Assembly: GCA_964433675.1 (NCBI GenBank)
Contig: CAYSSJ010000003.1
Span: 62,001 to 126,000 of the forward strand
Direction of reading: 5' to 3'
From: CAYSSJ01 sp964433675
GTDB lineage: Bacteria; Cloacimonadota; Cloacimonadia; Cloacimonadales; TCS61
Length of the DNA: 64,000 nt
Made by a program: the position numbers and the translations under genes. This document shows positions 1 through 9,300 of the stretch, piece by piece. Numbering within the stretch: the stretch's first letter is position 1; every line of letters begins with the position of its first letter. A model generated the notes under the pieces. It searched no databases and was not told the origin of the DNA. It saw only the letters and a list, made by a program, of their open reading frames with translations.

Positions 1-457
1 CAAATATTGGTAACGAGGAGAGATGATCTACCGGGATATTGAAAAAACCCTGGATCTGACTGGAATGAAGATCCATCGCCACTATTCTGCTTGCCCCTGC
101 AGTGGTGAGTAGATCTGCTACCAATTTGGCAGTGATCGGTACACCCCGCTGATCTTTCTTATCTGATCGAGCATAGGCAAAATAAGGAACTACGCAGGTA
201 ATGCGCTGTGCAGAGGCACGCTTCAAGGCATCTATCATTATCAATAGTTCCATCACATTATCATTTACCGGATAACAGGTCGGTTGGATAATAAAAGTAT
301 CCGCTCCGCGAACATTTTCGTTTATCTTCACAAAACTGTTATCATTGGAGAATTTGAACACATCGGCATCGCCCAGCGGAATACCTGCGTATTTTGCTAC
401 TTCGTTCGCCAATGATTTATTGGCGCTCCCAGTAAAAATCTTTAACCTGGAAAACAT
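1..457 (-). CDS. prs: Ribose-phosphate pyrophosphokinase, N-terminal part (cut by window edge)
   Basis: First 152 residues of a class I PRPP synthetase (ribose 5-phosphate + ATP to PRPP + AMP; cytosolic; supplies purine, pyrimidine, His, Trp and NAD synthesis). The gene runs off the window at base 1, so the C-terminal PRPP-binding loop is not visible. Family motifs seen are RGADTFIIQ, YFAYARSDKK (usually YxYARQDRK, the ATP loop) and DLHSSQIQGFF. The ATG at 455-457 lies 6 bp after the spoVG stop with only a weak GAAGAA ribosome site, so translation is probably coupled to spoVG. The order ispE-spoVG-prs recalls Firmicutes, where these genes are also neighbours. Confidence 0.95.
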   Translation of the reverse strand, partial: MFSRLKIFTGSANKSLANEVAKYAGIPLGDADVFKFSNDNSFVKINENVRGADTFIIQPTCYPVNDNVMELLIMIDALKRASAQRITCVVPYFAYARSDKKDQRGVPITAKLVADLLTTAGASRIVAMDLHSSQIQGFFNIPVDHLSSLPIF

Positions 458-463
458 GGCAAA

Positions 464-787
464 TTATTCTTCGTAATTATCCATCTCAGCATTATCTTCT
501 TCGGCAGGTTTTTCGTCTGCGGAAGTTAACGCTTCTTCCAGTGTCTCTTTGTACTTGGCGACGATCATCTCTTCGATCTTGTTGCGCGTCTCTGTGTTTA
601 TAGGATGCGCTATATCACGATATTCACCACTTTTTGTCTTGCGACTGGGCATAGCGATAAACAAGCCGTTCTGCCCCTCGATTACCTTGATGTTCCTGAT
701 GATGAACGCATCATCGATCACCATGTTCACAAATGCCTTCAGTTGATTGTTGTCACGAATAAACACTTTAATATCACTAATGTTCAT
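464..787 (-). CDS. spoVG: SpoVG family regulatory protein
   Basis: 107-residue SpoVG homologue. In Firmicutes and spirochaetes this small protein binds nucleic acid and modulates expression of many genes; its role here is unknown. The core is typical: KAFVNMVIDDAF, IKVIEGQNGLFIAMPS and YRDIAHPIN, followed by a variable acidic tail rich in Glu/Asp. An upstream in-frame start exists, but ATG 785-787 is preceded at 7 nt by AAGGAG, which lies inside the last codons of ispE, so this start is preferred. The ispE stop is 4 bp upstream. Occurrence in a diderm anaerobe is known for several non-Firmicute phyla and is not by itself evidence of sporulation. Confidence 0.93.
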   Translation of the reverse strand: MNISDIKVFIRDNNQLKAFVNMVIDDAFIIRNIKVIEGQNGLFIAMPSRKTKSGEYRDIAHPINTETRNKIEEMIVAKYKETLEEALTSADEKPAEEDNAEMDNYEE

Positions 788-791
788 CTCT

Positions 792-1670
792 CTACTCCTT
801 TTTTGTTGTTTTTGCAATGTAATGCCAATATTTTTTCTCTGAATAATAATCTGCTATATTTCTTGCACTTTTTCTGTCGGGGCATAGTCCGAAAACCGTG
901 GCTCCACTACCGGATAATACTGATTTATATGCTCCCATGCTTTCCATCTTGCTCACTATATCCCTTATCTGAGGATATGCTTGCTCCACTCCGGGCTGTA
1001 GTGCATTTACACAAAATCTGAGATCACGTTCATTGATAATCTTAGCGAAATTATGATCGAAGTTTTCATAATCGGAAACCTGAGAGTAGGCAAAACCACT
1101 GGCTATAGAAAAACCGGGGTTGACCAACACAATATTATCGATGTCAAAATGAGTTTCTAGCGGAGTGGTTTTTTCTCCTCTCCCTTCACCTATAGCTATA
1201 CCACCATGAAGGAAAAAGTTTATATCGCTGCCGAATGAGCGCGCGATTTTATCCATCTCATCTTCGGACAGATCCAAGTTCCACACTTTATTCAAACCGA
1301 GAATGGTTTGAGCAGCATCACTGCTCCCGCCACCTAAACCGGCGGCGATGGGGATATTCTTCTCTAAGTAAATTTCGACACCCGAATTCACCTTGTATTC
1401 TTGCTGTATAAAGAGCGCAACTTTATAAACCAAATTATCTTTATGATTTATAAAGTTTGTATTAGTCAAAATCCTAACATCGCTTTTTTTTGTCAAAGTA
1501 AAATTTAGGATATCATGCAAATCTATTTCACAAAAGACTGTTCTTATCTCATGAAACCCGTCTTCTCGCTTATTTTTTACCTCAAGAAATAAATTTATTT
1601 TGGAGTATGCTTTCCGTGATGTAACTATTTCCGCCTCCCTTTTTGGCTCGCTTTCCCTTCTCGGTTTCAT
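792..1670 (-). CDS. ispE: 4-diphosphocytidyl-2-C-methyl-D-erythritol kinase
   Basis: GHMP-family kinase of the MEP isoprenoid pathway: phosphorylates CDP-methylerythritol with ATP. Seen: N-terminal AYSKINLFLEV and KREDGFHEI, the ATP loop PIAAGLGGGSSDAA, and the C-terminal SGSGATVFG motif. The start is uncertain. The reading frame stays open to 1733 inside the upstream kinase gene; the ATG at 1668-1670 has no ribosome site, while a good GGGAGG lies at about residue 10 but is followed by no ATG, GTG or TTG (only ATA) before the conserved AYSKINLF. With the ATG chosen here the gene overlaps the kinase by 89 bp. Another MEP gene, ispG, lies at 30.8 kb. Confidence 0.92.
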   Translation of the reverse strand: MKPRRESEPKREAEIVTSRKAYSKINLFLEVKNKREDGFHEIRTVFCEIDLHDILNFTLTKKSDVRILTNTNFINHKDNLVYKVALFIQQEYKVNSGVEIYLEKNIPIAAGLGGGSSDAAQTILGLNKVWNLDLSEDEMDKIARSFGSDINFFLHGGIAIGEGRGEKTTPLETHFDIDNIVLVNPGFSIASGFAYSQVSDYENFDHNFAKIINERDLRFCVNALQPGVEQAYPQIRDIVSKMESMGAYKSVLSGSGATVFGLCPDRKSARNIADYYSEKKYWHYIAKTTKKE

Positions 1671-3906
1671 AATAGTAGTAGTAGTAATAATTGTATTCGT
1701 AAGCGCTATAATATTTCTGTGGATGAACGCCATTTATTACAGCGCCGGTAATATCGACTCCAACATTTGCCATCAGTTCTTTTGCTCGTTTGATTATGTT
1801 TACATCTGCTTTTCCTACACGCACAACCAGTGCAATAATATCGACTTTGTTTGCCAACACCAAAGAGTCGGTAACTGCTATCACTGGTGGTGAATCGAGT
1901 AAAATGTAATCGTATTTCTGCTTCAGAATTTTCAATGCCTCATCCAATCGTTTGGAAGCCAACAGCTCTGATGGATTGGGTGGTATCAAACCGGAAGTGA
2001 TCGTATCTAAATTTGATATTTGAGTCGGGCTAATTATAGATTCAATATCTTTACTTTTATCCATCAGAAAATCTGAGATGCCATTCTCTTTTTCCAGATT
2101 AAAAAATGTATGCACAAGAGGGCGGCGTAAGTCGAGGTCGATCTGCAATACTTTTGCTTCCATCTGAGCTAAGGTTACCGCAAGATTGGTAATAGTCGTA
2201 GTTTTACCTTCTCCCGGTCCGGAGCTGGTGACTAATATTGTCATAGCTTCATCGTTTTTCCTTTTGGAGATCACATTGGTACGGAAAGTTCGAAAAGATT
2301 CCGATGCTGCCGATTTGGGTGCATAATTGGTGATCAATTTTTTATCTATCTGATTTCTGATGTGCTCCAGTTTTTTTAGTTCCTTGGGATCGGTTGTCTC
2401 TTTCATTACTTTTTCCACTTTTTCCAGATCTGCATAAAAGATATTGATAAATGGGATAGTACCGAGGATCGGTAATGCTACAGAATGTTTCACATCATCA
2501 AAAGTGCGGATCTTTTTGTCTAAAGAGTTTATCATAAGTGATGCACCTATACCCAGACCTCCACCGATTACAATTGCCAATAAGTAGTTCATTCGTCTGT
2601 TCGGTTTAATCGGGCTACCTGGGACAGCTGCTTCTTCTATGAACCTGATCTGTCCGATCTTCGATTGCTCTACGATTTTGGCATCTTCGTATTTTTCTAT
2701 CAGCATAGAATATGTTTTCTCGGTGATTGCATATTCTCTTTCCAATCTGGCTAATTGCACCTCCGTATCCGGTATGGTAGCCAATCTTTGATTATAGTTG
2801 GTAACAACGTCCTGTATGCTTCTTACCTTTGCTTCTGCCAGGTTTTTTTCTATTTTTGCCGTAGATATCTTGCTTACCAATTCGGCTCGGTAATGTAAAG
2901 GATCTGAGGAGCCGGAAGTGGATTGGGTCAGTCTTTGGATCTCATCATTCAATCTTGTTTTCACATTTTCAATCTGTCGATCGATTCTCACCAGTTCCGG
3001 ATGGTCTGGTGTATAATCTTGGCGGGTGAGATAAGTCACATAAGTTTTTTGTAAGGTAAGGATTTCTGTTCTCAATTGCTCTAATAAAGGTGATGTAAGG
3101 ATGGAGTTGACATCTTCTAAAATGATATTTTGCTGAGTTAACTGAGATTGTAAGAAATTGAGGTGATCATCAGCTACTTCCAGATCTGTCTCAGCCGTGG
3201 ATAATAGCAGACCGAGTTCGGAAGATTGATCTATCAATTTCTTTGTCTCTTCAGAAAGCATAGAGATACCGTGATCTATCTTGAAATTCCTCAATTCTTC
3301 CTCAGCAGCTCTCAGTCTTCTTTCTACCTGATCGAGCTGTTCTTCCAAAAATTCACGCGTATTTCTGAATTCCATGCGAGCATAGTCGGTATCTTGCTGC
3401 ATCAAGGCAGAAGCGGCTGCATTTGCTGCTGCTTGAGATTCCTGAGGCGATGTGGATTCGAAACTGATCGTCAGGATGTCGGTCTCACGTTTGGATTCTA
3501 CGTTCATCCGGCTATCGAAATATCCGATCGGGCTAAAATTATCTTCGCTATCATAATGTCTGGGATTGATGGGAAAATCAGCAAAGCGTGGTTCTCTTTG
3601 CATTATCTGATAGGCGGTCTGTAATACGGGTCTGCTTTTGAGTATCTCTATGGTATTGTTTATCGAAGATGCTTTCTGTCCTACAGGAGCGAATAAGAGA
3701 TTAGCCGGCGCTCTATCTTCCAGCATTATTTTGGATGAAGCCTGATATATTCTGGGAGCTCGAGCTGTATATATGATAGCCAAACCAACCACAACCACAA
3801 AGATTATAAGTATTAAATATTTGTATCTAAGTAGTATTGTGATATAATCGGATAAATTTATCTCTTGCTCTTGCATTTGATTATTTTCGTTATATTGATT
3901 CTCCAT
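1582..3906 (-). CDS. Wzc-type polysaccharide copolymerase / tyrosine autokinase
   Basis: 774-residue inner-membrane BY-kinase that controls chain length and export of capsule or exopolysaccharide. N-terminal Wzz domain with a first transmembrane segment at about 28-48; long periplasmic coiled coil; second transmembrane segment at about 440-460; then a cytosolic kinase with Walker A SSGPGEGKTTT (about 556-566), Walker A' LQIDLDLRRP (about 585-595) and Walker B YDYILLDSPPV (about 665). A tyrosine cluster (seven consecutive Tyr near 741-747, plus flanking Tyr) is the expected autophosphorylation tail. Unusually, 28 further residues follow, in the stretch shared with ispE. Start ATG has GAGGT 4 nt upstream. 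Preceded by a small SLBB protein; no glycosyltransferases are nearby. Confidence 0.93.
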   Translation of the reverse strand: MENQYNENNQMQEQEINLSDYITILLRYKYLILIIFVVVVGLAIIYTARAPRIYQASSKIMLEDRAPANLLFAPVGQKASSINNTIEILKSRPVLQTAYQIMQREPRFADFPINPRHYDSEDNFSPIGYFDSRMNVESKRETDILTISFESTSPQESQAAANAAASALMQQDTDYARMEFRNTREFLEEQLDQVERRLRAAEEELRNFKIDHGISMLSEETKKLIDQSSELGLLLSTAETDLEVADDHLNFLQSQLTQQNIILEDVNSILTSPLLEQLRTEILTLQKTYVTYLTRQDYTPDHPELVRIDRQIENVKTRLNDEIQRLTQSTSGSSDPLHYRAELVSKISTAKIEKNLAEAKVRSIQDVVTNYNQRLATIPDTEVQLARLEREYAITEKTYSMLIEKYEDAKIVEQSKIGQIRFIEEAAVPGSPIKPNRRMNYLLAIVIGGGLGIGASLMINSLDKKIRTFDDVKHSVALPILGTIPFINIFYADLEKVEKVMKETTDPKELKKLEHIRNQIDKKLITNYAPKSAASESFRTFRTNVISKRKNDEAMTILVTSSGPGEGKTTTITNLAVTLAQMEAKVLQIDLDLRRPLVHTFFNLEKENGISDFLMDKSKDIESIISPTQISNLDTITSGLIPPNPSELLASKRLDEALKILKQKYDYILLDSPPVIAVTDSLVLANKVDIIALVVRVGKADVNIIKRAKELMANVGVDITGAVINGVHPQKYYSAYEYNYYYYYYYETEKGKRAKKGGGNSYITESILQNKFIS
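1668..1690. repeat. Trinucleotide (TAG/CTA)n tract encoding the tyrosine cluster
   Basis: A run of tag/taa triplets on the + strand. On the coding strand it is alternating TAC/TAT tyrosine codons of the BY-kinase tail, and in the other frame it reads ITTTTIM at the possible start of ispE. Such a tract could slip and change the number of phosphorylatable tyrosines in steps of one without shifting frame. Confidence 0.6.
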
Positions 3907-3923
3907 GATTACCTCGCTAATAT

Positions 3924-4409
3924 TTACATGTTCACTAACATATTGTATATACTCAAAGCTATGGCTGCATTAGATAGAAATTGTGTAAATTTGATAAAAG
4001 CAGCATAAAGGGTGCCGGAAACAACTACTGTGTCATTCGGCTTCATTATCGGGATAAGGTCTTCATCACCAGTTTCTATATATTCACGCAGATCTACCCA
4101 GATGATCTTCTCATCCCCGTCTCTGGTAGGTCTGATGATTCGTACTCTCGATAATTTGGCTTCCTCTTTGGGTCCACCGGCAAGCGATACTAAGGCAAGC
4201 AGATCGGTATCGTCCGGGACGATATACAAACCAGGTCTTGCCACTTGTCCCCAAATATAAGTTTTGATCATTAATCTTTCGGCATCTGCTAAAGTACCGG
4301 AATAAAGATAAGCGGAAGAAGTCCCGAATGATGTGGATGAAAAATCTGTCTGGGCAAAACAAACCACTATCATACTAACTAATACTATGATAAATAAAAA
4401 ACGCTTCAT
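3924..4409 (-). CDS. Small exported SLBB-domain protein (polysaccharide export-like)
   Basis: 161 residues. A signal peptide or anchor (MKRFLFIIVLVSMIVVCFAQ) is followed by a single SLBB domain: IKTYIWGQVARPGLYIV at about 47-63, then ALVSLAGGP and a DLREYI segment, and a C-terminal hydrophobic stretch (about 135-160). It lacks the N-terminal Poly_export domain of Wza proteins, so it is a reduced relative and unlikely to form the full outer-membrane channel alone. The start ATG 4407-4409 has GGGAG 7 nt upstream; a longer frame begins 10 codons earlier without support. It sits 17 bp before the Wzc-type kinase, the usual partner of SLBB proteins. Confidence 0.8.
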   Translation of the reverse strand: MKRFLFIIVLVSMIVVCFAQTDFSSTSFGTSSAYLYSGTLADAERLMIKTYIWGQVARPGLYIVPDDTDLLALVSLAGGPKEEAKLSRVRIIRPTRDGDEKIIWVDLREYIETGDEDLIPIMKPNDTVVVSGTLYAAFIKFTQFLSNAAIALSIYNMLVNM

Positions 4410-4456
4410 ATACGCTCCCGAGAATATTTTATTACTCACTCTACTTATAATTTGCT

Positions 4457-4484
4457 AATATTAGCTTGTAGTGATATTCGTCAA
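4457..4484 (-). promoter_or_regulatory. Possible promoter for the SLBB-kinase-ispE-spoVG-prs unit
   Basis: In the 84-bp gap between the lipoprotein gene and the SLBB gene the minus strand has TTGACG (4479-4484) and, 15-16 bp further on, an AT-rich TAATAT/AATATT. The spacing is slightly short and the -10 imperfect, so this is a tentative call. Confidence 0.35.
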
Positions 4485-4493
4485 GATAATTAT

Positions 4494-5339
4494 TCATTTT
4501 TCTATTATTATAGTTCTTTCATAAGATTTGGATCCAGTATGTACGGGGATTATAGCCCCGTCCAGATCGTATTCTACAGGTGGATCTCCCGGTGCCATCC
4601 CGAAGGCATCTATTCTCCAAAAATAGACTCCGGAGCTTAATTCTTCACCATCATATTCAGCTTCCAATTCTGCCCCTAGAATCGGGTACATCCAGACGAG
4701 ATTAAAGTTTGCATCAAAAAGTAAGAGACGCCAACTTTGGATCGCTTGAGTCTGGTCTTCTAACCAACTAAATGTGATATCCTGCATAGAAGCGACTTGC
4801 ACATTGTCTGCAGGACTTTCTAATATCGGTTTGTTAACAAGCTTGAAGCCAACCGTATCGGATTTTGCCCAATTTTCATAACTATTGATAACCTTGATAA
4901 AATAAAACCACTCAGTATCAGTTCCGACATACGGTTGCACCGAATGATCTATATACATGGTTACATTCGGATTGTTAAGAGTCGAGATTTTTGTGGGATA
5001 GTCCTCACTTGTATTATGATAAGCATTATAATCTTCATAACTGAAACGATACACTTCTATCCGATCTATGTTCAAGTCTGTTATTGGATACCATTGTATT
5101 TTGATCCAATCACCCTGTGGGACCGCATCAATTCCATTCAGTTCATAATCGGAAACCGCCGGACTATGAAAGTTCAAAGTATCGACAATATTACCAAGAT
5201 CATCATAGACCAGATCACCCGTATTTCCCAGATGGGGGATCATACTAGGTTGGGATGGTGGATTGGGATCGACTTCTGTAGGAGTCTCACCTGCACATCC
5301 GATTAAAATCAACAAAAAGCTTAGAACAAAATATTTCAT
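4494..5339 (-). CDS. Predicted lipoprotein with fibronectin III-like repeats
   Basis: 281-residue exported lipoprotein of unknown function. The signal peptide ends in a lipobox, LILIGCAG, with Cys at residue 15. After a Pro-rich linker there are two beta-sandwich-like stretches: one around WIKIQWYPITDLNIDRIEVYR and one around ITFSWLEDQTQAIQSWRLLLF to GVYFWRIDAF, both in the style of fibronectin type III domains. Start ATG preceded by GAGGAGGGG. It follows the PorV-like gene with an 10-bp gap and precedes the SLBB gene, so it is likely to belong to the envelope cluster that starts with the C25 peptidase; a surface or periplasmic role is an inference. Confidence 0.8.
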   Translation of the reverse strand: MKYFVLSFLLILIGCAGETPTEVDPNPPSQPSMIPHLGNTGDLVYDDLGNIVDTLNFHSPAVSDYELNGIDAVPQGDWIKIQWYPITDLNIDRIEVYRFSYEDYNAYHNTSEDYPTKISTLNNPNVTMYIDHSVQPYVGTDTEWFYFIKVINSYENWAKSDTVGFKLVNKPILESPADNVQVASMQDITFSWLEDQTQAIQSWRLLLFDANFNLVWMYPILGAELEAEYDGEELSSGVYFWRIDAFGMAPGDPPVEYDLDGAIIPVHTGSKSYERTIIIEK

Positions 5340-5349
5340 ATTCCCCTCC

Positions 5350-6354
5350 TCACAGATTCATCCGTAAGCCTATACGATTGGTGTAACCCAAAGCATTGGT
5401 TACAAAGGCATAATCCAAAATAAATTGATATAGCTTGAGGCTAAGCCCGGAACTAAAATTACTATCATAATAACCTAATCTGCCGCTGACTAAATCGTCG
5501 TATATCCACTCGAAACCGACATGAAAAGTGCCGTCATAAACATAATCGTAATCGGTGGAAATAATGAATTTGCTTTGGTATTTCTCCATGGGTTGCATCA
5601 GAGCTACGCCTATTTTTGTATTGAAAAGGATCTTATCTTCATGTTCGGAATCGGTATCCCACACTATCGTAGTTCCGCCAATATTCTGCAAATTAGCTGC
5701 TAAAGATAGATCCCCAAGCCAAGCTTGTTCGGTTATCTCTCCCAGATCGAACCGACTCATAAAAGAGAGATCAAAACCAATGCCGGTACCGGTGTAATCG
5801 TATAAACTACGGTTGATATACTTCATGTTTGCCCCGAAATAAAGATCGATTGGCAGTTCGAAAAAAAGCCAGCCCATGTTCAGTTCATAGCGAGAATATT
5901 TTGCAAATGCAAATTGAAACACATCATCTATACTGCTGAAATATCCATCCGGAGTGGCAGGAAGATTTAACCAAGGGAAGCTAATGCGTTGATCTACCGT
6001 ACCCACCAGGTGCTCTTCACTGAAAATCGGAATGTCGGTGATAGAAAGACGCGTCCAATGAAAACCGATACTAACATCATTGGGCAGAGGTTGAACTATC
6101 GACAAATTATCATAATTAGCTAACCCTTGATACAAAAAGGCTCGCATCAGCCCGATCTCTGTATGGCGAATTTGTGCGATGCCGGATGGATTCCAATAAA
6201 TTGCCGATCCATCATCTGCTACTGCACTGAATGCCCCGCCCATAGAGAGCGATCGTACTCCAGCGCCGATCTCTAGAAAATCACCGGCATATTTGCCAGC
6301 AAACAACACATTTATAGAGAAAAGTATAATGATAATTAGTAGCATATATCTCAT
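5350..6354 (-). CDS. PorV/PorQ-family outer-membrane beta-barrel protein
   Basis: 334 residues. Signal peptide to about residue 19 (LFSINVLFAG), then the hallmark start of the UPF0164/PorV/FadL-like barrel family: FLEIGAGVRSLSMGGAFSAVADDGSAIYWNPSGIA (given here in full only as pieces: LEIGAGVRSLSMGGAF and AIYWNPSGIA). Alternating hydrophobic strands follow, ending in the typical aromatic/hydrophobic C-terminus RIGLRMNL. In Bacteroidetes PorV is the shuttle that carries type IX cargo to the sortase PorU, and porU-porV are adjacent. Here the gene lies 8 bp downstream of a C25 peptidase, the PorU family. The functional assignment is from family and context. Confidence 0.82.
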   Translation of the reverse strand: MRYMLLIIIILFSINVLFAGKYAGDFLEIGAGVRSLSMGGAFSAVADDGSAIYWNPSGIAQIRHTEIGLMRAFLYQGLANYDNLSIVQPLPNDVSIGFHWTRLSITDIPIFSEEHLVGTVDQRISFPWLNLPATPDGYFSSIDDVFQFAFAKYSRYELNMGWLFFELPIDLYFGANMKYINRSLYDYTGTGIGFDLSFMSRFDLGEITEQAWLGDLSLAANLQNIGGTTIVWDTDSEHEDKILFNTKIGVALMQPMEKYQSKFIISTDYDYVYDGTFHVGFEWIYDDLVSGRLGYYDSNFSSGLSLKLYQFILDYAFVTNALGYTNRIGLRMNL

Positions 6355-6362
6355 CGTAACTC

Positions 6363-9300
6363 CTATTTTATTATAGCCATTTTACCGGTCTTTTCTATGG
6401 TTTTTCTCCCTTTTTTGGCTGTGATCCTATAAAAATAGACACCATTTGCCAATAAGTGCCCCTCTTCATCACGGCAATCCCAACCGTGAACAGAACGTGG
6501 GAATTCGTGGTAGCCAACCGAGGATGATAAATTTGAAAATGTCTTGACCAATCTTCCGCTGACCGTATATATTTTCAAATCTACTTTGTCCGCATCATCT
6601 GTGAGGACATAGGTGAAACGTGTTCTACCACGGTTTACCGGATTCTCGGTATTCAGAGATATCGGATTGGGATAATTGGCTAAATTGATAATATCGAACT
6701 TTGCACTAACCCTGAAATCCAGACTATGAGAAATATGATTGCCGTTCAAATCATGACACTCGATCTCCAGTGTGTAGTTCCCTTCAGACAAATTTTCCAG
6801 TTTGTATTTGATAGGCACGTGCATCAAGTTATCGGTATTAATGGCAGCGGTGTAATTATCCTGATTAATAAGCTGTCCTTCTAAATAGAGTTTGGGAACA
6901 TTATCAAACATATCTATCCCATTTTCATCTTTCAGGATGATGGATATTGTACCATTTCCCGAAATATATCCCCCATGCGTAAATTCCTGTCCTTCTACAT
7001 TAAGGGAAACAGTTGGTTTTGTATGATCATCATTGTAAAACACCGAATAAATTCCGACTCTATCAGCTTCATAATCTATGGTTTTATCATCGACATCGCT
7101 ATAGCCGCCCTGAAAGATCCACTTCTCAAATTCTGGTTGCCAGCGATAAACTGCAAATCTATCATCATCTTCCCAAGCTAAGGTAGTGGAATCTTGCTCA
7201 CTATAATGAAATTCCAAAGTGACTGTTTTATTCTGAAAATGCCCAAGTGAATCCGATAGAACTTCCGGATTCAAAGTGCCAAGCTCATAAGCGTGGGAGA
7301 GCATCCCATTTTGCAAAGCGATAGGTTTCGTGTCCGGCTGAGAATCCGATTCCAAATGCCCGAGTGAATTAATATAGAAGATTGAAGGTTGATAGTTGAG
7401 ATCAGGCGGGAAAGTGCAGGTAAGATTCCCATCCAAACTTGTGCCGGTTACCAGTGAATCACCAACCGCATACATATTTATCTCATACTGTTCGGAAGTA
7501 ATACTATTGTTGACATAAGTATATTCGGAAAAAGACTCGCCACCCGGATTGATCGTGGCTCGGAAGCGATATTCCCCATTTAATAGTGGGATGAAGACAT
7601 GTTCGAACCGATAATCCATACTCTCCAGTGATTCAACTTCGGTCGAATCTATCAAAACAGGAGGGCTGGTGAGGGTATCGAAAATTCTCAGATAACAAGC
7701 TCCGGATGCGATAGAGCCGATGTTACTTACTTTAGTTTTTATGGCAGGCAGATTATTTTTCTCTACCGGTTCTATACTTTGCAAAGCAAGATCCGCTCCG
7801 GCTATAGTTAATGTATGTTCTTTAGTTATAGTGACATCACTCAGCTTATCTTCGATCTCGAAGTGAAACTTGATGGTAGAACCGGCATTATGAGGTTGGA
7901 TATACTCATCCAGACCGTAAGTATGTCCGCCAATATTGGACATAGAGATGGTGGTCTGTGGTGCAATATGGCAAGTAACCGATTGGATCCCTGCTTCAGC
8001 GAAGAAATCAGCTTTAATCATGATAGAATCACTTTCAGTTGGAGTATCTGGGATGATCTGCATATTTACCATAGCTGATTGACCGACTGCGTAATTCGTC
8101 ATACCAACAGAGGATGTATTTTCTCCGTAAGCAAAGAGTTTGACCGTATGAGTATAAATCGAGTCCGGGCTTGGTGGGATGATGAATGGAGGAGAGGAGA
8201 TCTGATTTTCGATAGCAGGTATATTAATCGATTGATACTCGGGCAAGGGGATATCGTCCTCATCATAAACTCGGAAGACTCCGTGAGTGATTTGATCGCC
8301 CACTTCAGCTTGGATATGCAAGCTATCTCCTTCACTCAGATTATAATTCGAAAGCTCGATCTGGTTATCCCTTGGTGGGCTGAATAGTTTGATCATCGGA
8401 TCACCCAAAAGAGCACTACCATGAATAAGTGCGGTCTTGATATTGCTGCTGGTAGCGGCGAGGTAAAATCTGGTTTTGGCAAAATCTACTATCTCTCCGA
8501 TAGTTTGAACGTTCTCTTTGAAAATGCCATCATTCAGATACATGCCATAATACTCATCAGCGTATTTATAGCCATATCCGGTAAAACCGATATGTGCTAT
8601 TGCACCTCTATTCGGCGTGATGACAAATTCTTCTCCGATACTGGTACTACCTCTATTATTGAAGGCAGATGCAAAGCATGATAGACTAGCTACAAAAGGA
8701 TAGTTTTGGTTCATGAGCGTAGAGATATCATCCCGATTGAGCAGATTATAATCTCCCCAAATATATCCGCCACCATGACCGATAAATTGCAAGTACTTAG
8801 TTCCCTCATTGATATAATTCTTCAGATCATTGGTAGTACCATGATATCCGCCAGGAAGGTCTTCTACATTGCCATAAACTCTGTTTATATGATAGTAATC
8901 CGGGATATGTCCATCTCTGATACGCTCATTCTGTTTGGCGAAAAACGAACCTTCATGTGGTTTGCCACCTCCAACTAAAGTGATCTTGGAATGCCAGAGC
9001 TCATCATAATTGGGATTTTGTAAATATTGGAGGGATTTATTTGCCATATCTATGATCTGTTCTTCCCGCCAGATCGGTATTCTTGCGATTACAATGTCAG
9101 GAATCGGGTCATCTCCGACAATACAGCCGTACCAATTATCGCTGGCAGTAGCACCTCGTCTTTCGAACCATACATTTCTGAAAGGAATGATGTTGTAGGG
9201 TCGGTTCGAGCTATTATCTCGCTCATCTGTCAATCCGTCTCCCAACAGCATAACATGTGTCAATACCGGTTGCTGCCAATTATGATAGGCGTAGGAGAGG

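Noticed and set aside
605..1021. 138-codon + strand frame across spoVG and ispE
   Set aside because: Antisense shadow of two clear genes; no family features.
1668..1733. ispE start at ATG 1733
   Set aside because: Would add 21 residues of repeat-encoded sequence (ITTTTIM) before the family start, with no ribosome site; kept only as an alternative.
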